Shown in pieces: positions 6,749 through 15,464 of a stretch of 64,000 bases of DNA (position 1 is its first letter; the number at the start of each line of letters is the position of its first letter). A program made the translations under genes and the position numbers. Under the pieces are notes generated by a model that saw only the letters and a list, made by a program, of their open reading frames with translations, did no database searches and was not told where the DNA came from. The stretch comes from Halorientalis litorea (lineage in GTDB: Archaea > Halobacteriota > Halobacteria > Halobacteriales > Haloarculaceae). Where the stretch lies: contig NZ_CP095482.1 of the NCBI RefSeq assembly GCF_023028225.1, positions 2,480,001 to 2,544,000 on the forward strand. The letters run 5' to 3'.

Positions 6749-8944
6749 ATGGCCGATTACGGGTCCGCGGCGGGCGACGAACGGGGGGTATCGGAGGTAC
6801 TGGGGTTCGCACTACTCATCGGGATGGTGTCGATAGGCGCGCTGTTGGTGGTCGTCTACGGCTCCGCGTCCATCGAACAGGTCCAAGACCAGACGGACAA
6901 GCGGACCGTCGAAATCGCGCTTCAGGAAGTGGACTCACAGCTCACCTCGCTCTCGAATCAAGCGGACGTGACCCAAGTCGAGTTCGAGATGGCGAACCTG
7001 AATCCGGGACGGGTCGACATCATACGGGCCGGGCACGTGAACATCACGGTCAATCAAAACAAGACGTGTAGCCTCGGGGCGAGCTATCCGAGTCGAGACG
7101 GCGTGCCACTGACGTCGATTCGGTACGAGACACAGGACGAGACGGTCATCGCCTACGAGGCCGGCGGCGTGTTCAGACAGGAACGCTCGAACCGGAGTTC
7201 GACTGTCACGTCCCCGGATGCGGACGTTCAGAACGGTGTCATACAGTTACAGTTGCTCAACCTGACCGGCGAAATCGACGAGTCCCGGAACACGGCGTTC
7301 CTCAACGTGTCCTCGTCCAGTCGAGAGACCGACCGACTCAACGACCAACTGTTCCAGGGAGAGTGCGTGCGCCCGGACAACGTGACCCTGCAGGTACAGA
7401 GTACGTTCTTCAGGGCCTGGGGTGACTACTTCGAGGAACAGACGGACCGGCCGGTGCAGACCTACGAGAACAACCAGACGGTTCAGGTGTTCTTCGGACA
7501 GCAGGACCTCCCGGAGGCGACCAACGACGAACTCAACCGCGTCGTCAATCTCTCCGCGAGCGCGTCGTACATGAACGAGGTGAACGTCACGGCGGAGAAC
7601 ATCTCCATCTCGAAGAACGCGACGACGTCATACCGCGTCTCGACGCGCCCCATCGGGAACGGGTCGACCAGTATCGCCAACAAGACGACGTTCAAAACAG
7701 CCGACCTCGGGAACTCGAACCCCACCGATGTCGTGTACGTCCTCGACACGTCCGGGTCGATGTCCGGGACGAAAATAACCGACGCGAAGCAAGCGGCCAT
7801 CGACTCGCTGTCCGTTCTGAACACCACCGACCGTGCTGGCGTCGTCGAATACAACAGCAGGGCAGACATGCTCACCTCGGGTGGACAGTTCCTGACGAAT
7901 ACCCTTCGTGGCCCCAACAGCGTCGAGAGTACCATCAACGGACTCTCGGCGGGCGGTGGCACGTGTATCAACTGTGGGATTCGGAAGGCACTGGACATGT
8001 ACGCGACGAGTAGCAACCAGACGCGGAACAAGACCATTATCCTCCTCAGTGACGGCCGTAACGACGTCTCGTGGGAATCGACGCCCAACATGAACAGTAG
8101 AACGCGGGACATGGCACGCCGAGCGGCCGCCCAAAACGTCACTATCTACGCTGCCGGGTTCGGTACACAAGCCGACGTTAACGAGTGCCTATTGGGTGGT
8201 CGCGGAGTTAGCTGTTCCCAACCGGGGATTACCAACATCACCGGCGGCGAGTACAACTTCTCCAGTAGCCCCGACGAACTTCGCCAGTTCTTCAGGGATT
8301 CTGCCACGAACATCGTCGAGCAGGAGCGGATTACGAACGTCCCGCTGACGGTGAACGCCACTCGGAACAACGCCGTCCAGCCACCCTTTATCGCGGGTAA
8401 CGACGAGGACATCGCCCGCATTCGGAACGGTGGCCGCGCGTTCCCGAACGTCAACGACCCGACCGCACCGTCGCAGTTCCAACAGACGTTCATCGTTCGG
8501 AACGGTGACAGCGTGGAACTGAACGCGACGTATACGGCCTGTGAGGAGTACGAGACGGTCCCGTTGACGGCTGGCGGCACGCCGGTCGCACGGTGTGCCA
8601 ACGTCAGCAACGCCGACCTCATCGGCCCGGACCACATCGGCGTCTATCGTGACGGCTACGACGCAGAACAGGGGCCGCGCCCGCTCCTGACGGACAACTC
8701 GCCATCGTGGGACGACACGATGTACGAGAAACTCGAATCCGAGAACCTCCTCGACAGCAACAACCACACCCAGTTAGAGAGCAATCAGGTGCTGGTCGTG
8801 TTCAACTTTAGCGTCGAGAGTGGGCACGACTGGGACTGGAATCGGATGCCGGTCCTCTACGAGGTGGGCCTCTCGGAGGGCGAAGCACGGCCACCCGTGG
8901 GGTACCTCCAAATCCGGGACGTGCGGATAGAAGACGAATCCTGA
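6749..8944 (+). CDS. Pilin-like surface protein with von Willebrand factor A domain (module B, plus-strand gene)
   Basis: The product is 731 residues. The leader GDERGVSEVLGFALLIGM gives a type III signal (charged DERG, then a hydrophobic helix with Glu near its start), so it should be cleaved and inserted like a pilin. Residues about 45-320 resemble the DUF7289-like region of the 1143-2711 protein, including W224-x-x-YF. A VWA domain follows (about 328-525), with the metal-ion site D333-T-S-G-S, GGGTCINCG and LLSDGRND. A beta-rich C-terminal region with N-x-S/T sites ends the protein. I chose ATG 6749 because it opens the leader directly; 16 further codons upstream are open but unlike a leader. 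VWA domains bind proteins or matrix, so a tip adhesin role is a reasonable inference. The gene converges on the module B operon, 48 nt away. Confidence 0.8.
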   Translation: MADYGSAAGDERGVSEVLGFALLIGMVSIGALLVVVYGSASIEQVQDQTDKRTVEIALQEVDSQLTSLSNQADVTQVEFEMANLNPGRVDIIRAGHVNITVNQNKTCSLGASYPSRDGVPLTSIRYETQDETVIAYEAGGVFRQERSNRSSTVTSPDADVQNGVIQLQLLNLTGEIDESRNTAFLNVSSSSRETDRLNDQLFQGECVRPDNVTLQVQSTFFRAWGDYFEEQTDRPVQTYENNQTVQVFFGQQDLPEATNDELNRVVNLSASASYMNEVNVTAENISISKNATTSYRVSTRPIGNGSTSIANKTTFKTADLGNSNPTDVVYVLDTSGSMSGTKITDAKQAAIDSLSVLNTTDRAGVVEYNSRADMLTSGGQFLTNTLRGPNSVESTINGLSAGGGTCINCGIRKALDMYATSSNQTRNKTIILLSDGRNDVSWESTPNMNSRTRDMARRAAAQNVTIYAAGFGTQADVNECLLGGRGVSCSQPGITNITGGEYNFSSSPDELRQFFRDSATNIVEQERITNVPLTVNATRNNAVQPPFIAGNDEDIARIRNGGRAFPNVNDPTAPSQFQQTFIVRNGDSVELNATYTACEEYETVPLTAGGTPVARCANVSNADLIGPDHIGVYRDGYDAEQGPRPLLTDNSPSWDDTMYEKLESENLLDSNNHTQLESNQVLVVFNFSVESGHDWDWNRMPVLYEVGLSEGEARPPVGYLQIRDVRIEDES

Positions 8945-8992
8945 CGCCACGCCGCGACAGCCGTCCTCGCCGTGCTCCCTGGCTGTCGTCCG

Positions 8993-9799
8993 TTACCGTT
9001 CGATTTCGATGCCGAGTACGGCACGTCTGATGTAGACGACACCGCTCTCACCGACATCGCAGACGTACGTGTCGTCCTCGACACTCGACTCCTCCCACCC
9101 GTTCTCGTCACGGGTGAAGTACCGGCCCCACCCTCCATCGAACGTCGAGTTGATAGTCACGTTCAGTTGCGTCCCGTTCGCGGCCGTGTTGGCGGTGGCC
9201 CCGGTTCGGTTCTCTGGGTAGAGCAGACTGGAGTTGTGCTGCCGTCCGGAGATTCGGGCGACGCCACCGCTGACGATTCGCTCCGTGTTACCGGTCAACC
9301 GGACTACCGAGACGACGGCGTGGCCGTCACCACAAGTGAAGCCCGGTTCGACTTGCATGATGCTGCTGTTGCTGCCGATGGCACCCCGGAACGTCGCACC
9401 GCTCTCGTACCCGATGTGCTCGCCGCTAATCCGGTACTGCAGGCGGCGTATCTCCACGCTCGTGTTGAAGTTCGGTCCAGAGGACCGGTGTATTTCGAAC
9501 GTCATGTTCGGTCCGTCTACGAGTCGCAGACTCCCACTCCGGAGTTCGATTTCGCTGGTCCGCCGCTCGGCGGTGCCGGTTTCCAACTCCTTGAAGTTCT
9601 GTCCGAGCAGGACGAACGACCGCTCCGTGTTCGTGGCGAGTTCGGCCTCCCGGGCGTCTTCGAGCGCGCCGAACCCGAACGTCGAGACGAGTGCGACGGA
9701 CGTGATGATGACGGCGAACGCCAGCACGAACCCGACGAGGTCACTGACCGCCCGGTCGGACTCCGGTTCGCTGCCACTGTGCTTTTTTCGCCCAGTCAT
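8993..9799 (-). CDS. DUF7289-like pilin-like protein (module B, gene 5)
   Basis: The product is 268 residues. A charged leader (TGRKKHSGSEPESDRA) is followed by VSDLVGFVLAFAVIITSVALVSTFGF, a single hydrophobic helix. The exposed region has several N-x-S/T sites, two Cys (FTCGDG and YVCDVG) and W224-x-x-YF near the C-terminus. It ends with the sequence GIEIER, like the module A paralogue at 2745-3509. It closes the module B operon, its ATG overlapping the upstream stop by 4 nt. A minor-pilin role is inferred from the signal, the duplication and linkage to pilB/pilC. Confidence 0.8.
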   Translation of the reverse strand: MTGRKKHSGSEPESDRAVSDLVGFVLAFAVIITSVALVSTFGFGALEDAREAELATNTERSFVLLGQNFKELETGTAERRTSEIELRSGSLRLVDGPNMTFEIHRSSGPNFNTSVEIRRLQYRISGEHIGYESGATFRGAIGSNSSIMQVEPGFTCGDGHAVVSVVRLTGNTERIVSGGVARISGRQHNSSLLYPENRTGATANTAANGTQLNVTINSTFDGGWGRYFTRDENGWEESSVEDDTYVCDVGESGVVYIRRAVLGIEIER

Positions 9800-11253
9800 G
9801 GCAGTCCACCGACCTCCTCGGTGAATCGGGTCGTGTACGTCTCGCCACCGACGCGATAGCGGACACCGATGGTGAAATCGGGGTCGGCCGGGAGTCCCTC
9901 GACAGCACGGTACTGGATAGCGAGGTTGCCTCCGTCCTCTACGTCTATCTCGACCCGGTCTCGCGGGTCGAAGTCACACTCGTAATACGTTCCCGAACCG
10001 TAGATAGCGTACGCGGACATCGATACCCCTCCATCAGGAATTGTGAGGCCCTCACAGCCGAGGTCTTTCCGCCCGATATACACCTGTTCGTCCTCGGTAT
10101 CAGTGTAGTCGTTGTCCTCGTTTTCGTTCGTGTTGATACGAATCTCGGGGAAATAGTAGAAATTGCTGTTGATACAATTTCCGAAGAAATTGTACGAGGT
10201 ACAGACGTATCGGTCCTCTGCAATCATCTCTCCGCCTGTGCCTTCGGGGTCGAAGAATACACCGGTGATAGTGATGTCGTTGCTGTGAGTGTTCTCGAAC
10301 CGAACCATGATATCGTCGCCATCGAAGTCGACGTTTTGCCCGGCCCGCGTCCTGTCGTCGGCTGGCGTACGTGTGAGCGTGAGTGGTGCTAGTCCGGCGA
10401 CAGTGATGTTATGCGAGTGCCACGTCGAAGCGTTCTCTTCGTCGGTCACTCGCAAGGTCACGTTTTGGGGGCCGTAGTTCCCACCGCCGTACGTGTGGGT
10501 GGTCGTCGCGGTGTTCAGGTTCTGTTCCTCGTAGGTTCCGTCCCCGTCGAAGTCCCAACTGTAGTTCAGGCCGGGACTGGCGGGATTGTCGGGGTCCGGG
10601 TCCTCGGCATTGGCGGTGAACGTCACGCCCCGGTTGGTGTCGGGGTACTCGGGGTCGACGGTGAACGAGACGTTCGTCGGCGGGAGGTTCGTCTCCCCGA
10701 TGATGCTCCCGCCCGTTCGCTGCTTGGCAACGTCGCCGCCGATACCCAACCGCAGCGGCGCGTCAGTCGCCCCTGTCTCGTCGATGGTTCCGGGAGCGGA
10801 ACTCCCGTTCCATTCGAGACGGTAGTGGCTGGCACTCACCGTCGAGATGTTCACGTCCGTCTCGTTGACCGAGAGCGGGATGTTCCGAACCACGTCGAGC
10901 CGCGTGACCTCCAGTTCGAGACACGAGTTCGGCGTCGACCGTAGCTCGGTACACTCGGACCCGTTGACGATGCGGACGGAGTAAGACGACCCGGAGACTC
11001 GCTCCGGGAGGTCGACCTGTATCGTCGCCGACCCGTTCCCGGCCGACAGTCGCTGGAGTTGGGTTATCGTCTCGGCGAGTTCGTTCCCGATGGTGTCCAG
11101 TCCCGACTGTGCGGCGTACTCCTGCTGGTTGTTGAGGTACGACCCGCCCGCGACGAGCAAACCGGTGATGAGGATGGTCGTGATACCGATAGCGAGGATG
11201 TGGTTGACGAGCGACGCCGCCCCCCGTCGGTCCGTGCGTATCGTCCATCTCAT
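9796..11253 (-). CDS. DUF7266-like pilin-like protein carrying a PKD domain (module B, gene 4)
   Basis: The product is 485 residues. The N-terminal part (RTDRRGAASLVNHILAIGITTILITGLLVAGG) matches the module A DUF7266-like protein, which has only 155 residues. From about residue 190 a PKD-type immunoglobulin-like domain is visible: PPTNVSFTVDPEYPD, then LNYSWDFDGDGTYEE and NVTLRVTDEENAS, the WDFDGDG core being diagnostic. A further beta-rich region with four Cys and an acidic NENEDNDYTDTEDE stretch precedes the C-terminus. I placed the start at MRWTIRTD, overlapping the upstream stop by 4 nt, because the 32 upstream codons lie in the neighbouring gene and lack a leader. PKD domains usually mediate protein or carbohydrate contacts at the cell surface. 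Confidence 0.8.
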   Translation of the reverse strand: MRWTIRTDRRGAASLVNHILAIGITTILITGLLVAGGSYLNNQQEYAAQSGLDTIGNELAETITQLQRLSAGNGSATIQVDLPERVSGSSYSVRIVNGSECTELRSTPNSCLELEVTRLDVVRNIPLSVNETDVNISTVSASHYRLEWNGSSAPGTIDETGATDAPLRLGIGGDVAKQRTGGSIIGETNLPPTNVSFTVDPEYPDTNRGVTFTANAEDPDPDNPASPGLNYSWDFDGDGTYEEQNLNTATTTHTYGGGNYGPQNVTLRVTDEENASTWHSHNITVAGLAPLTLTRTPADDRTRAGQNVDFDGDDIMVRFENTHSNDITITGVFFDPEGTGGEMIAEDRYVCTSYNFFGNCINSNFYYFPEIRINTNENEDNDYTDTEDEQVYIGRKDLGCEGLTIPDGGVSMSAYAIYGSGTYYECDFDPRDRVEIDVEDGGNLAIQYRAVEGLPADPDFTIGVRYRVGGETYTTRFTEEVGGLP

Positions 11254-12212
11254 GGGTAGATGCTCAGGTTGTGCCTCCGCTCGTAGTCTATCTCGGTCGA
11301 GGAGTACGCCATGGTGACGTTCGTGCTCCAGATGGCCGGCACTTGGCACGGGTCGGTGAAGCCGGTCACCGCCGGGTCGCCGCAGAAGTCGTACGACCCG
11401 CCGAAGTTCGCGCTCACGTTCGACCGTGCCACGAGACTGTACCGACCGTTAGCTCTGCCGCCGTCAGATATCTCGACACTGTAGGGCGGGTCGAGGTTCT
11501 CGGTCGCGTTGAACGCACACTCGCTGTTGAAACTCTCTCCGTCGAGTACGTCGAGAAGCACCCGACCACGGACCGCGAAACACTGCACGTTCCCCGTGTT
11601 GGGGCCGTGTGTCCGCTCGGTACTGATGTCGACCTTCGTGGCTCCTCCTGTATTGTTACGCTGGATGCCAATGTCTACTGATTCGCTCGCGTTTCGTATC
11701 GTGATATTGAATTCGTCGCTGTTCATCCCTGAGACGTTCAGGTTGACGACGAACCGGCCAACCGCCACTCGGTCGCTGTTCTCGACAACCTCCCAGTCCG
11801 AGACACTGGGTGTCGTCGGTGACTCGAAGGTCCCGTCCTCGCTCTGGACGACGCGTTGGCCGTACGTGACGTTGTTGTACGAGACGTTCACGAACACCGG
11901 TCGGCTCACCGTGTAACTCTCGCGCAATAGCCGCGTGTAGTTCGTGACGTTTCTGACGACGCTGTCACGGAGTTGTGGCCGCGAGAAGTTCTTGTCCCGG
12001 TGGTTCATTCGGAGGACCAGCGACCGTGTGCCCTCCCGTGCCGTCTGGTCGAACCGGACGGCGTCGTCGCTGGCGTCGACCGTCACGTCCGTCGTCACCG
12101 TACTCGTGAAGAGGACGGTGTTCAGGACGACGGTGAGGCCGATGATGATGAGCGCGAGCGAGACGGCCCCGACGAGGATGAGTTGCGCCCTGCGGTCGTC
12201 GGTCGCTACCAT
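11250..12212 (-). CDS. DUF7261-like pilin-like protein (module B, gene 3)
   Basis: The product is 320 residues. VATDDRRAQLILVGAVSLALIIIGLTVVLNTVLFTS is a charged leader plus one membrane helix, parallel to the module A protein at 3966-4910. The extracellular part contains four or more Cys (QCFAV, ECAFN, FCGDPA, PCQVP), which could form disulfides, and many N-x-S/T sites. Starts and stops overlap both neighbours by 4-7 nt. No enzymatic motif is visible. Confidence 0.8.
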   Translation of the reverse strand: MVATDDRRAQLILVGAVSLALIIIGLTVVLNTVLFTSTVTTDVTVDASDDAVRFDQTAREGTRSLVLRMNHRDKNFSRPQLRDSVVRNVTNYTRLLRESYTVSRPVFVNVSYNNVTYGQRVVQSEDGTFESPTTPSVSDWEVVENSDRVAVGRFVVNLNVSGMNSDEFNITIRNASESVDIGIQRNNTGGATKVDISTERTHGPNTGNVQCFAVRGRVLLDVLDGESFNSECAFNATENLDPPYSVEISDGGRANGRYSLVARSNVSANFGGSYDFCGDPAVTGFTDPCQVPAIWSTNVTMAYSSTEIDYERRHNLSIYP

Positions 12213-12826
12213 ACTGTCAGGCGCACCTCCACGACGTTGTACACCGGTCCGTCCATGGCGTTCGGGATCGGGTAGTACCCTCGGTCCCCGGTGGCGTTCG
12301 TCCCGAGGTCGGTCAACTGCACCCGCGTCGCGTTCGGCCCCGACAGCGTCTGGTTGTCGTACAGCGTCACGCGGTTGGTCGCCGTCACGGCGTTGTCCGA
12401 CGGTTCACCACGGTACACCATCGGAAGCGTCTCCGTCCCCGACGACTCGTTCTGGTACCGGAGGACGATGTTGTACGTGCGGCCCCGTGACTCGAAGGTC
12501 TGATTCAACACCTCGCCCAGTTGTCTCGGTGGTTTCCGGTTCCCGTACCCGATTTCTTCGTTGACCGCGCCCACGAACGCGAGCCTGTTGCGCGACCAGT
12601 ACCGGACGTACTCGGAGAGGCCGAACGTCTCGTTCTGTGCCGTCAGCCTGAGCACGTCGTCGGCCTCTGTCTGGACTTGTGACCGTATCTCGGGGTCGAC
12701 AGTCCCGCCCGTCGTCGGCGTGATGATGATGGCCTGTATCGCAAAGAGGACTGCAGAGAGGATAACCACCGACCCGATGACGGCCTCCAAGGTGAACGCC
12801 TGTCCCCTGTCTTCGCCCGTCACCAT
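12206..12826 (-). CDS. DUF7288-like pilin-like protein (module B, gene 2)
   Basis: The product is 206 residues, starting MVTGEDRGQAFTLEAVIGSV. The R-G-Q-x-F-T-L-E pattern and the following hydrophobic helix mirror the module A gene at 4898-5482. MVYRGEPSDNAV is shared almost identically with that paralogue. I chose ATG 12826, which overlaps the upstream stop by 7 nt; seven further codons upstream are open but not needed. It probably forms part of a minor-pilin complex with its operon partners. Confidence 0.8.
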   Translation of the reverse strand: MVTGEDRGQAFTLEAVIGSVVILSAVLFAIQAIIITPTTGGTVDPEIRSQVQTEADDVLRLTAQNETFGLSEYVRYWSRNRLAFVGAVNEEIGYGNRKPPRQLGEVLNQTFESRGRTYNIVLRYQNESSGTETLPMVYRGEPSDNAVTATNRVTLYDNQTLSGPNATRVQLTDLGTNATGDRGYYPIPNAMDGPVYNVVEVRLTVW

Positions 12827-13302
12827 ACTTTCACCACCAAGCGACAACTCGGGTCACAGCGCGTCCGATTCGAGAGCGAAACGATACGCGCACGCGCCGC
12901 CGCTGGCTGGTTTCGGCTGTCTTTCTCCGTCGCGAGTGGCGTCCCGTCGACGGTTACCAGCGACCGACTGCCCCCTTCCCTGACGGTTATGTTGATGGCT
13001 GTCCCGCGTGTGAACCCATATTGGTCCCGGAGTTGCGACTGGTTCTGTGAGAGCGTCGCGTTGAGTTTTGTCTCGTTGAGAATATTCTCGCCCTCCGCCG
13101 TCGCGTGTTCTCGAATCAGGTCTTGGCTGAGCCTATCCGCTCGCATCCCGTCGCTGTCGTCTATCCCCGCGGTGAACGGTTCGAGATAACTCGGGAACAA
13201 CCCGAAGACGAACGTCACCGTGATGAGGAACAGCGAGATACCGAGCGCGAAATCCTGAAGCGTCTGCCCCTTCCTGTCACCCCTAAATGCTGACTAACTC
13301 AT
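12820..13302 (-). CDS. DUF7287-like pilin-like protein with in-frame TAG at codon 3 (module B, gene 1)
   Basis: The frame encodes DRKGQTLQDFALGISLFLITVTFVFGLFPS, the same leader-helix plan as the module A gene at 5484-6074, then a short extracellular region with two Cys near the end. The only well-placed start is ATG at 13302, correctly spaced from a strong TATA element, but it reads ATG AGT TAG: the third codon is amber. Between that stop and the hydrophobic helix there is no ATG, GTG or TTG. A GTG at 13218 exists, but starting there would cut the helix in half. The gene is therefore either inactivated, read through, started at a rare codon, or affected by a sequencing error. The downstream genes remain intact. 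Confidence 0.65.
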
Positions 13303-13342
13303 CGTGAGTTACGTAGTGAGTAAAATACCTTTTGGCAACAAG

Positions 13343-13350
13343 TATATAAA
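13343..13350 (-). promoter_or_regulatory. TATA box of the module B operon
   Basis: TTTATATA on the minus strand, centred about 44 nt before ATG 13302, predicts transcription starting near 13320 with a short leader. It lies in the 127-nt gap after pilC, so the five-gene module has its own promoter in addition to any read-through from pilB-pilC. Confidence 0.6.
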
Positions 13351-13429
13351 ACCACCGCCGGGCCAGTTGGCATCGTCCGCGGTATGGTTCAGCCAGAAAC
13401 AGTCGACCGACTGATAGTAACGTCCGTGC

Positions 13430-15463
13430 TCACCCGACGGCAATCCACGTGATGAGCGCGAACGTGGGCAGGATGACCGCGAACTTCACCCCCGAGATGA
13501 GGTCGACGTTCCGGATGTAGCCGCCGATGAACGACGACATGATGGCCTGCAGCGTCACTGCGTGGAAGAACAGCAGCGAGAGCAGTTCGGTGTCGACACC
13601 GCCACCGAAACTCTGTCCGCCGCCGGGGGCAGCACCACCGCCGCCACCGCCGCCGGTGTTCGCAAGCCCGGCCATCACGTCGAGGAACTGCGTCTTCAGC
13701 AGTGCCATGACGCCCAGCAGCGTCATGTAGGTCATGATGATGATGACCAACTGCATCCGCGTGCGGGACTTGCGCTCGCGGTCGATGTCGTCTTGATTCT
13801 CCGAGGCCTGTGCGGCCGTCGTCAGCACGTCCTCGATTTGACTGGACGCCTCCTGTGCCTTGCTGATGAGTTTGACCGTCCGGGCTAGCCGCGGGATGTG
13901 GTACTCGTTGTTGAACTCCCGCATCGCGTCCTTGAGGCTGGTCCCGTACTTGACCTTCGCGTACATCGTCTCGAAGTCCTCGGCCAACCGCCCCGAAGAC
14001 GTGTTCGAGACGGTGTTCAGCGATTCGAGGAGCGTCAGCCCCGTGTCGTTGGCACTCGATAGTTTCCGCAAATTCTCCGAGAGTTGTGTCACGACACCAC
14101 GTCGCGACCGGACGTTCCACTCGTAGAAGATGGTCAGCGGGAGGAAGTTGATATACAGCGGGACGTACACCCAGAAGAACGTCGACATGACTGGCTTACT
14201 GACCATCCCGTCGATGCTGAGCGGTGCGAAGCCGGCGACGACCGACCCCGCCATCACCACTATCGTCAGCGGAACTGTCAGGCCCAACACCACCGTCGGG
14301 TGGTCACGGAAGAAGATGTGTGGCTTCTTCAGTATTTGGCCCAACTCGTAGGACCGTTCTCCGCTCTTCACCTTGTCGAAGATGCCGTACCCGCCGGTGA
14401 AGTTCTCGACGAGGCCGAGGTTGAAGATACCCAGCCCCTCTTGGACGACCACGTCGTCGCGTTGCCCGTCCGGCGTGAGGTAGCCGTCGCCGATTTCGTC
14501 CTGCGTGACCGTCGACACCATCACGAGGAACCCGACCCCCGTGAGCGGAATCAGCCCGTACACCGTGCCCAGCAGGAGCATCTGCTGGGACTTGCCCATC
14601 ATCTGCATGATGACGAGGATGATGATGAGCAAGAGGGGGAACAGCGAGAGCGTCATGTACATCTCGCCGAACAGTTCCATCGTCTCTAGCACTTGCTCTT
14701 GCTCCTGCTTGGCGGTCCGCATGTGCTTGTCCTTCTGGTCTTCGAGGAAACTCGTCATGTCACCGCCGGAGTTGACGATGGAGAGCATGTCCGTCAGGAA
14801 CTGCGCGAGTTCGTCGCTCGGCGTCTGGAGTGCTTGGTTCCTGATGGCCGTCCGGTAGTCCGTATCGAAGTACTCGGTTTCGAGGACGAGCGACTGGAAC
14901 TCTTGGGCAACCTCGCCGTACGTGTCGTCGGCTTTGGCCATCGCCTGCAGGATTTCGAGTTGGTTCAACCCCCCGACCGACAGCGCGTACATGAACGAGA
15001 TGGAGTCCGACAGCAGGACGTTAATCTCGCGTTTCCGTCCGCCCGCCCGGAAGTACGGAATCGAGACCATCGACCCGAACCCGATACCGAAGCCGATGAG
15101 GCCGAAGACGATGCCGGTGATGAACACCAGAATCGGTATCTTCAGCGCGAGCAGGATTTCCGGAACCGACTCCACGGGAATCCCGAGCAGAGTCGGTGCG
15201 TCCTCGAGAAAGAGGACGAAGATGGCGTAGCCCAGAAGCGACCCCATTATCCACAACACGAGGCCCGCCAGCACGCCGACCCCCAACGCGCGCGCGACGA
15301 ACAACTCGACGTTCTGGGGCATACGCGCCTGCGCGAGTTTCTTCTCTACACCGGCCACGAAGTCGCTGTTCTCGTTGAACAGGTACTGATAGAGCGGGTA
15401 GAACGTGTCACCGAACGAGCCGCCGCCGCTGAACGACTGCCCGTCACGCGTGTCGAGACTCAT
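13430..15463 (-). CDS. pilC: PilC/TadC-type pilus platform membrane protein
   Basis: The product is 677 residues with about nine hydrophobic segments. Two type II secretion F-type domains can be seen: one near residues 150-280 (VLLSDSISFMYALSVGGL, then FLTDMLSIVNSGGD) and one near 465-590 (LSENLRKLSSANDTGLTLL, then ARTVKLISKAQEASSQIEDVL). This two-domain arrangement is usual for archaeal pilus assembly platforms, which anchor the ATPase and guide pilins. A Gly-rich stretch (about 599-617) separates the last helices. The start lies 1 nt after the pilB stop, so the pair is an operon. The gene symbol follows general haloarchaeal use; paralogue number cannot be assigned. Confidence 0.9.
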   Translation of the reverse strand: MSLDTRDGQSFSGGGSFGDTFYPLYQYLFNENSDFVAGVEKKLAQARMPQNVELFVARALGVGVLAGLVLWIMGSLLGYAIFVLFLEDAPTLLGIPVESVPEILLALKIPILVFITGIVFGLIGFGIGFGSMVSIPYFRAGGRKREINVLLSDSISFMYALSVGGLNQLEILQAMAKADDTYGEVAQEFQSLVLETEYFDTDYRTAIRNQALQTPSDELAQFLTDMLSIVNSGGDMTSFLEDQKDKHMRTAKQEQEQVLETMELFGEMYMTLSLFPLLLIIILVIMQMMGKSQQMLLLGTVYGLIPLTGVGFLVMVSTVTQDEIGDGYLTPDGQRDDVVVQEGLGIFNLGLVENFTGGYGIFDKVKSGERSYELGQILKKPHIFFRDHPTVVLGLTVPLTIVVMAGSVVAGFAPLSIDGMVSKPVMSTFFWVYVPLYINFLPLTIFYEWNVRSRRGVVTQLSENLRKLSSANDTGLTLLESLNTVSNTSSGRLAEDFETMYAKVKYGTSLKDAMREFNNEYHIPRLARTVKLISKAQEASSQIEDVLTTAAQASENQDDIDRERKSRTRMQLVIIIMTYMTLLGVMALLKTQFLDVMAGLANTGGGGGGGAAPGGGQSFGGGVDTELLSLLFFHAVTLQAIMSSFIGGYIRNVDLISGVKFAVILPTFALITWIAVG

Positions 15464-15464
15464 C

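Noticed and set aside
13294-13302. Reading the TAG at codon 3 as pyrrolysine
   Set aside because: No pyrrolysine genes are seen, haloarchaea are not known to use it, and the position is in the leader peptide.
13384-13452. Plus-strand frame of 22 codons after a TATATAAA
   Set aside because: It overlaps the end of pilC, is very short and has no recognisable feature; the TATA serves the minus-strand operon.
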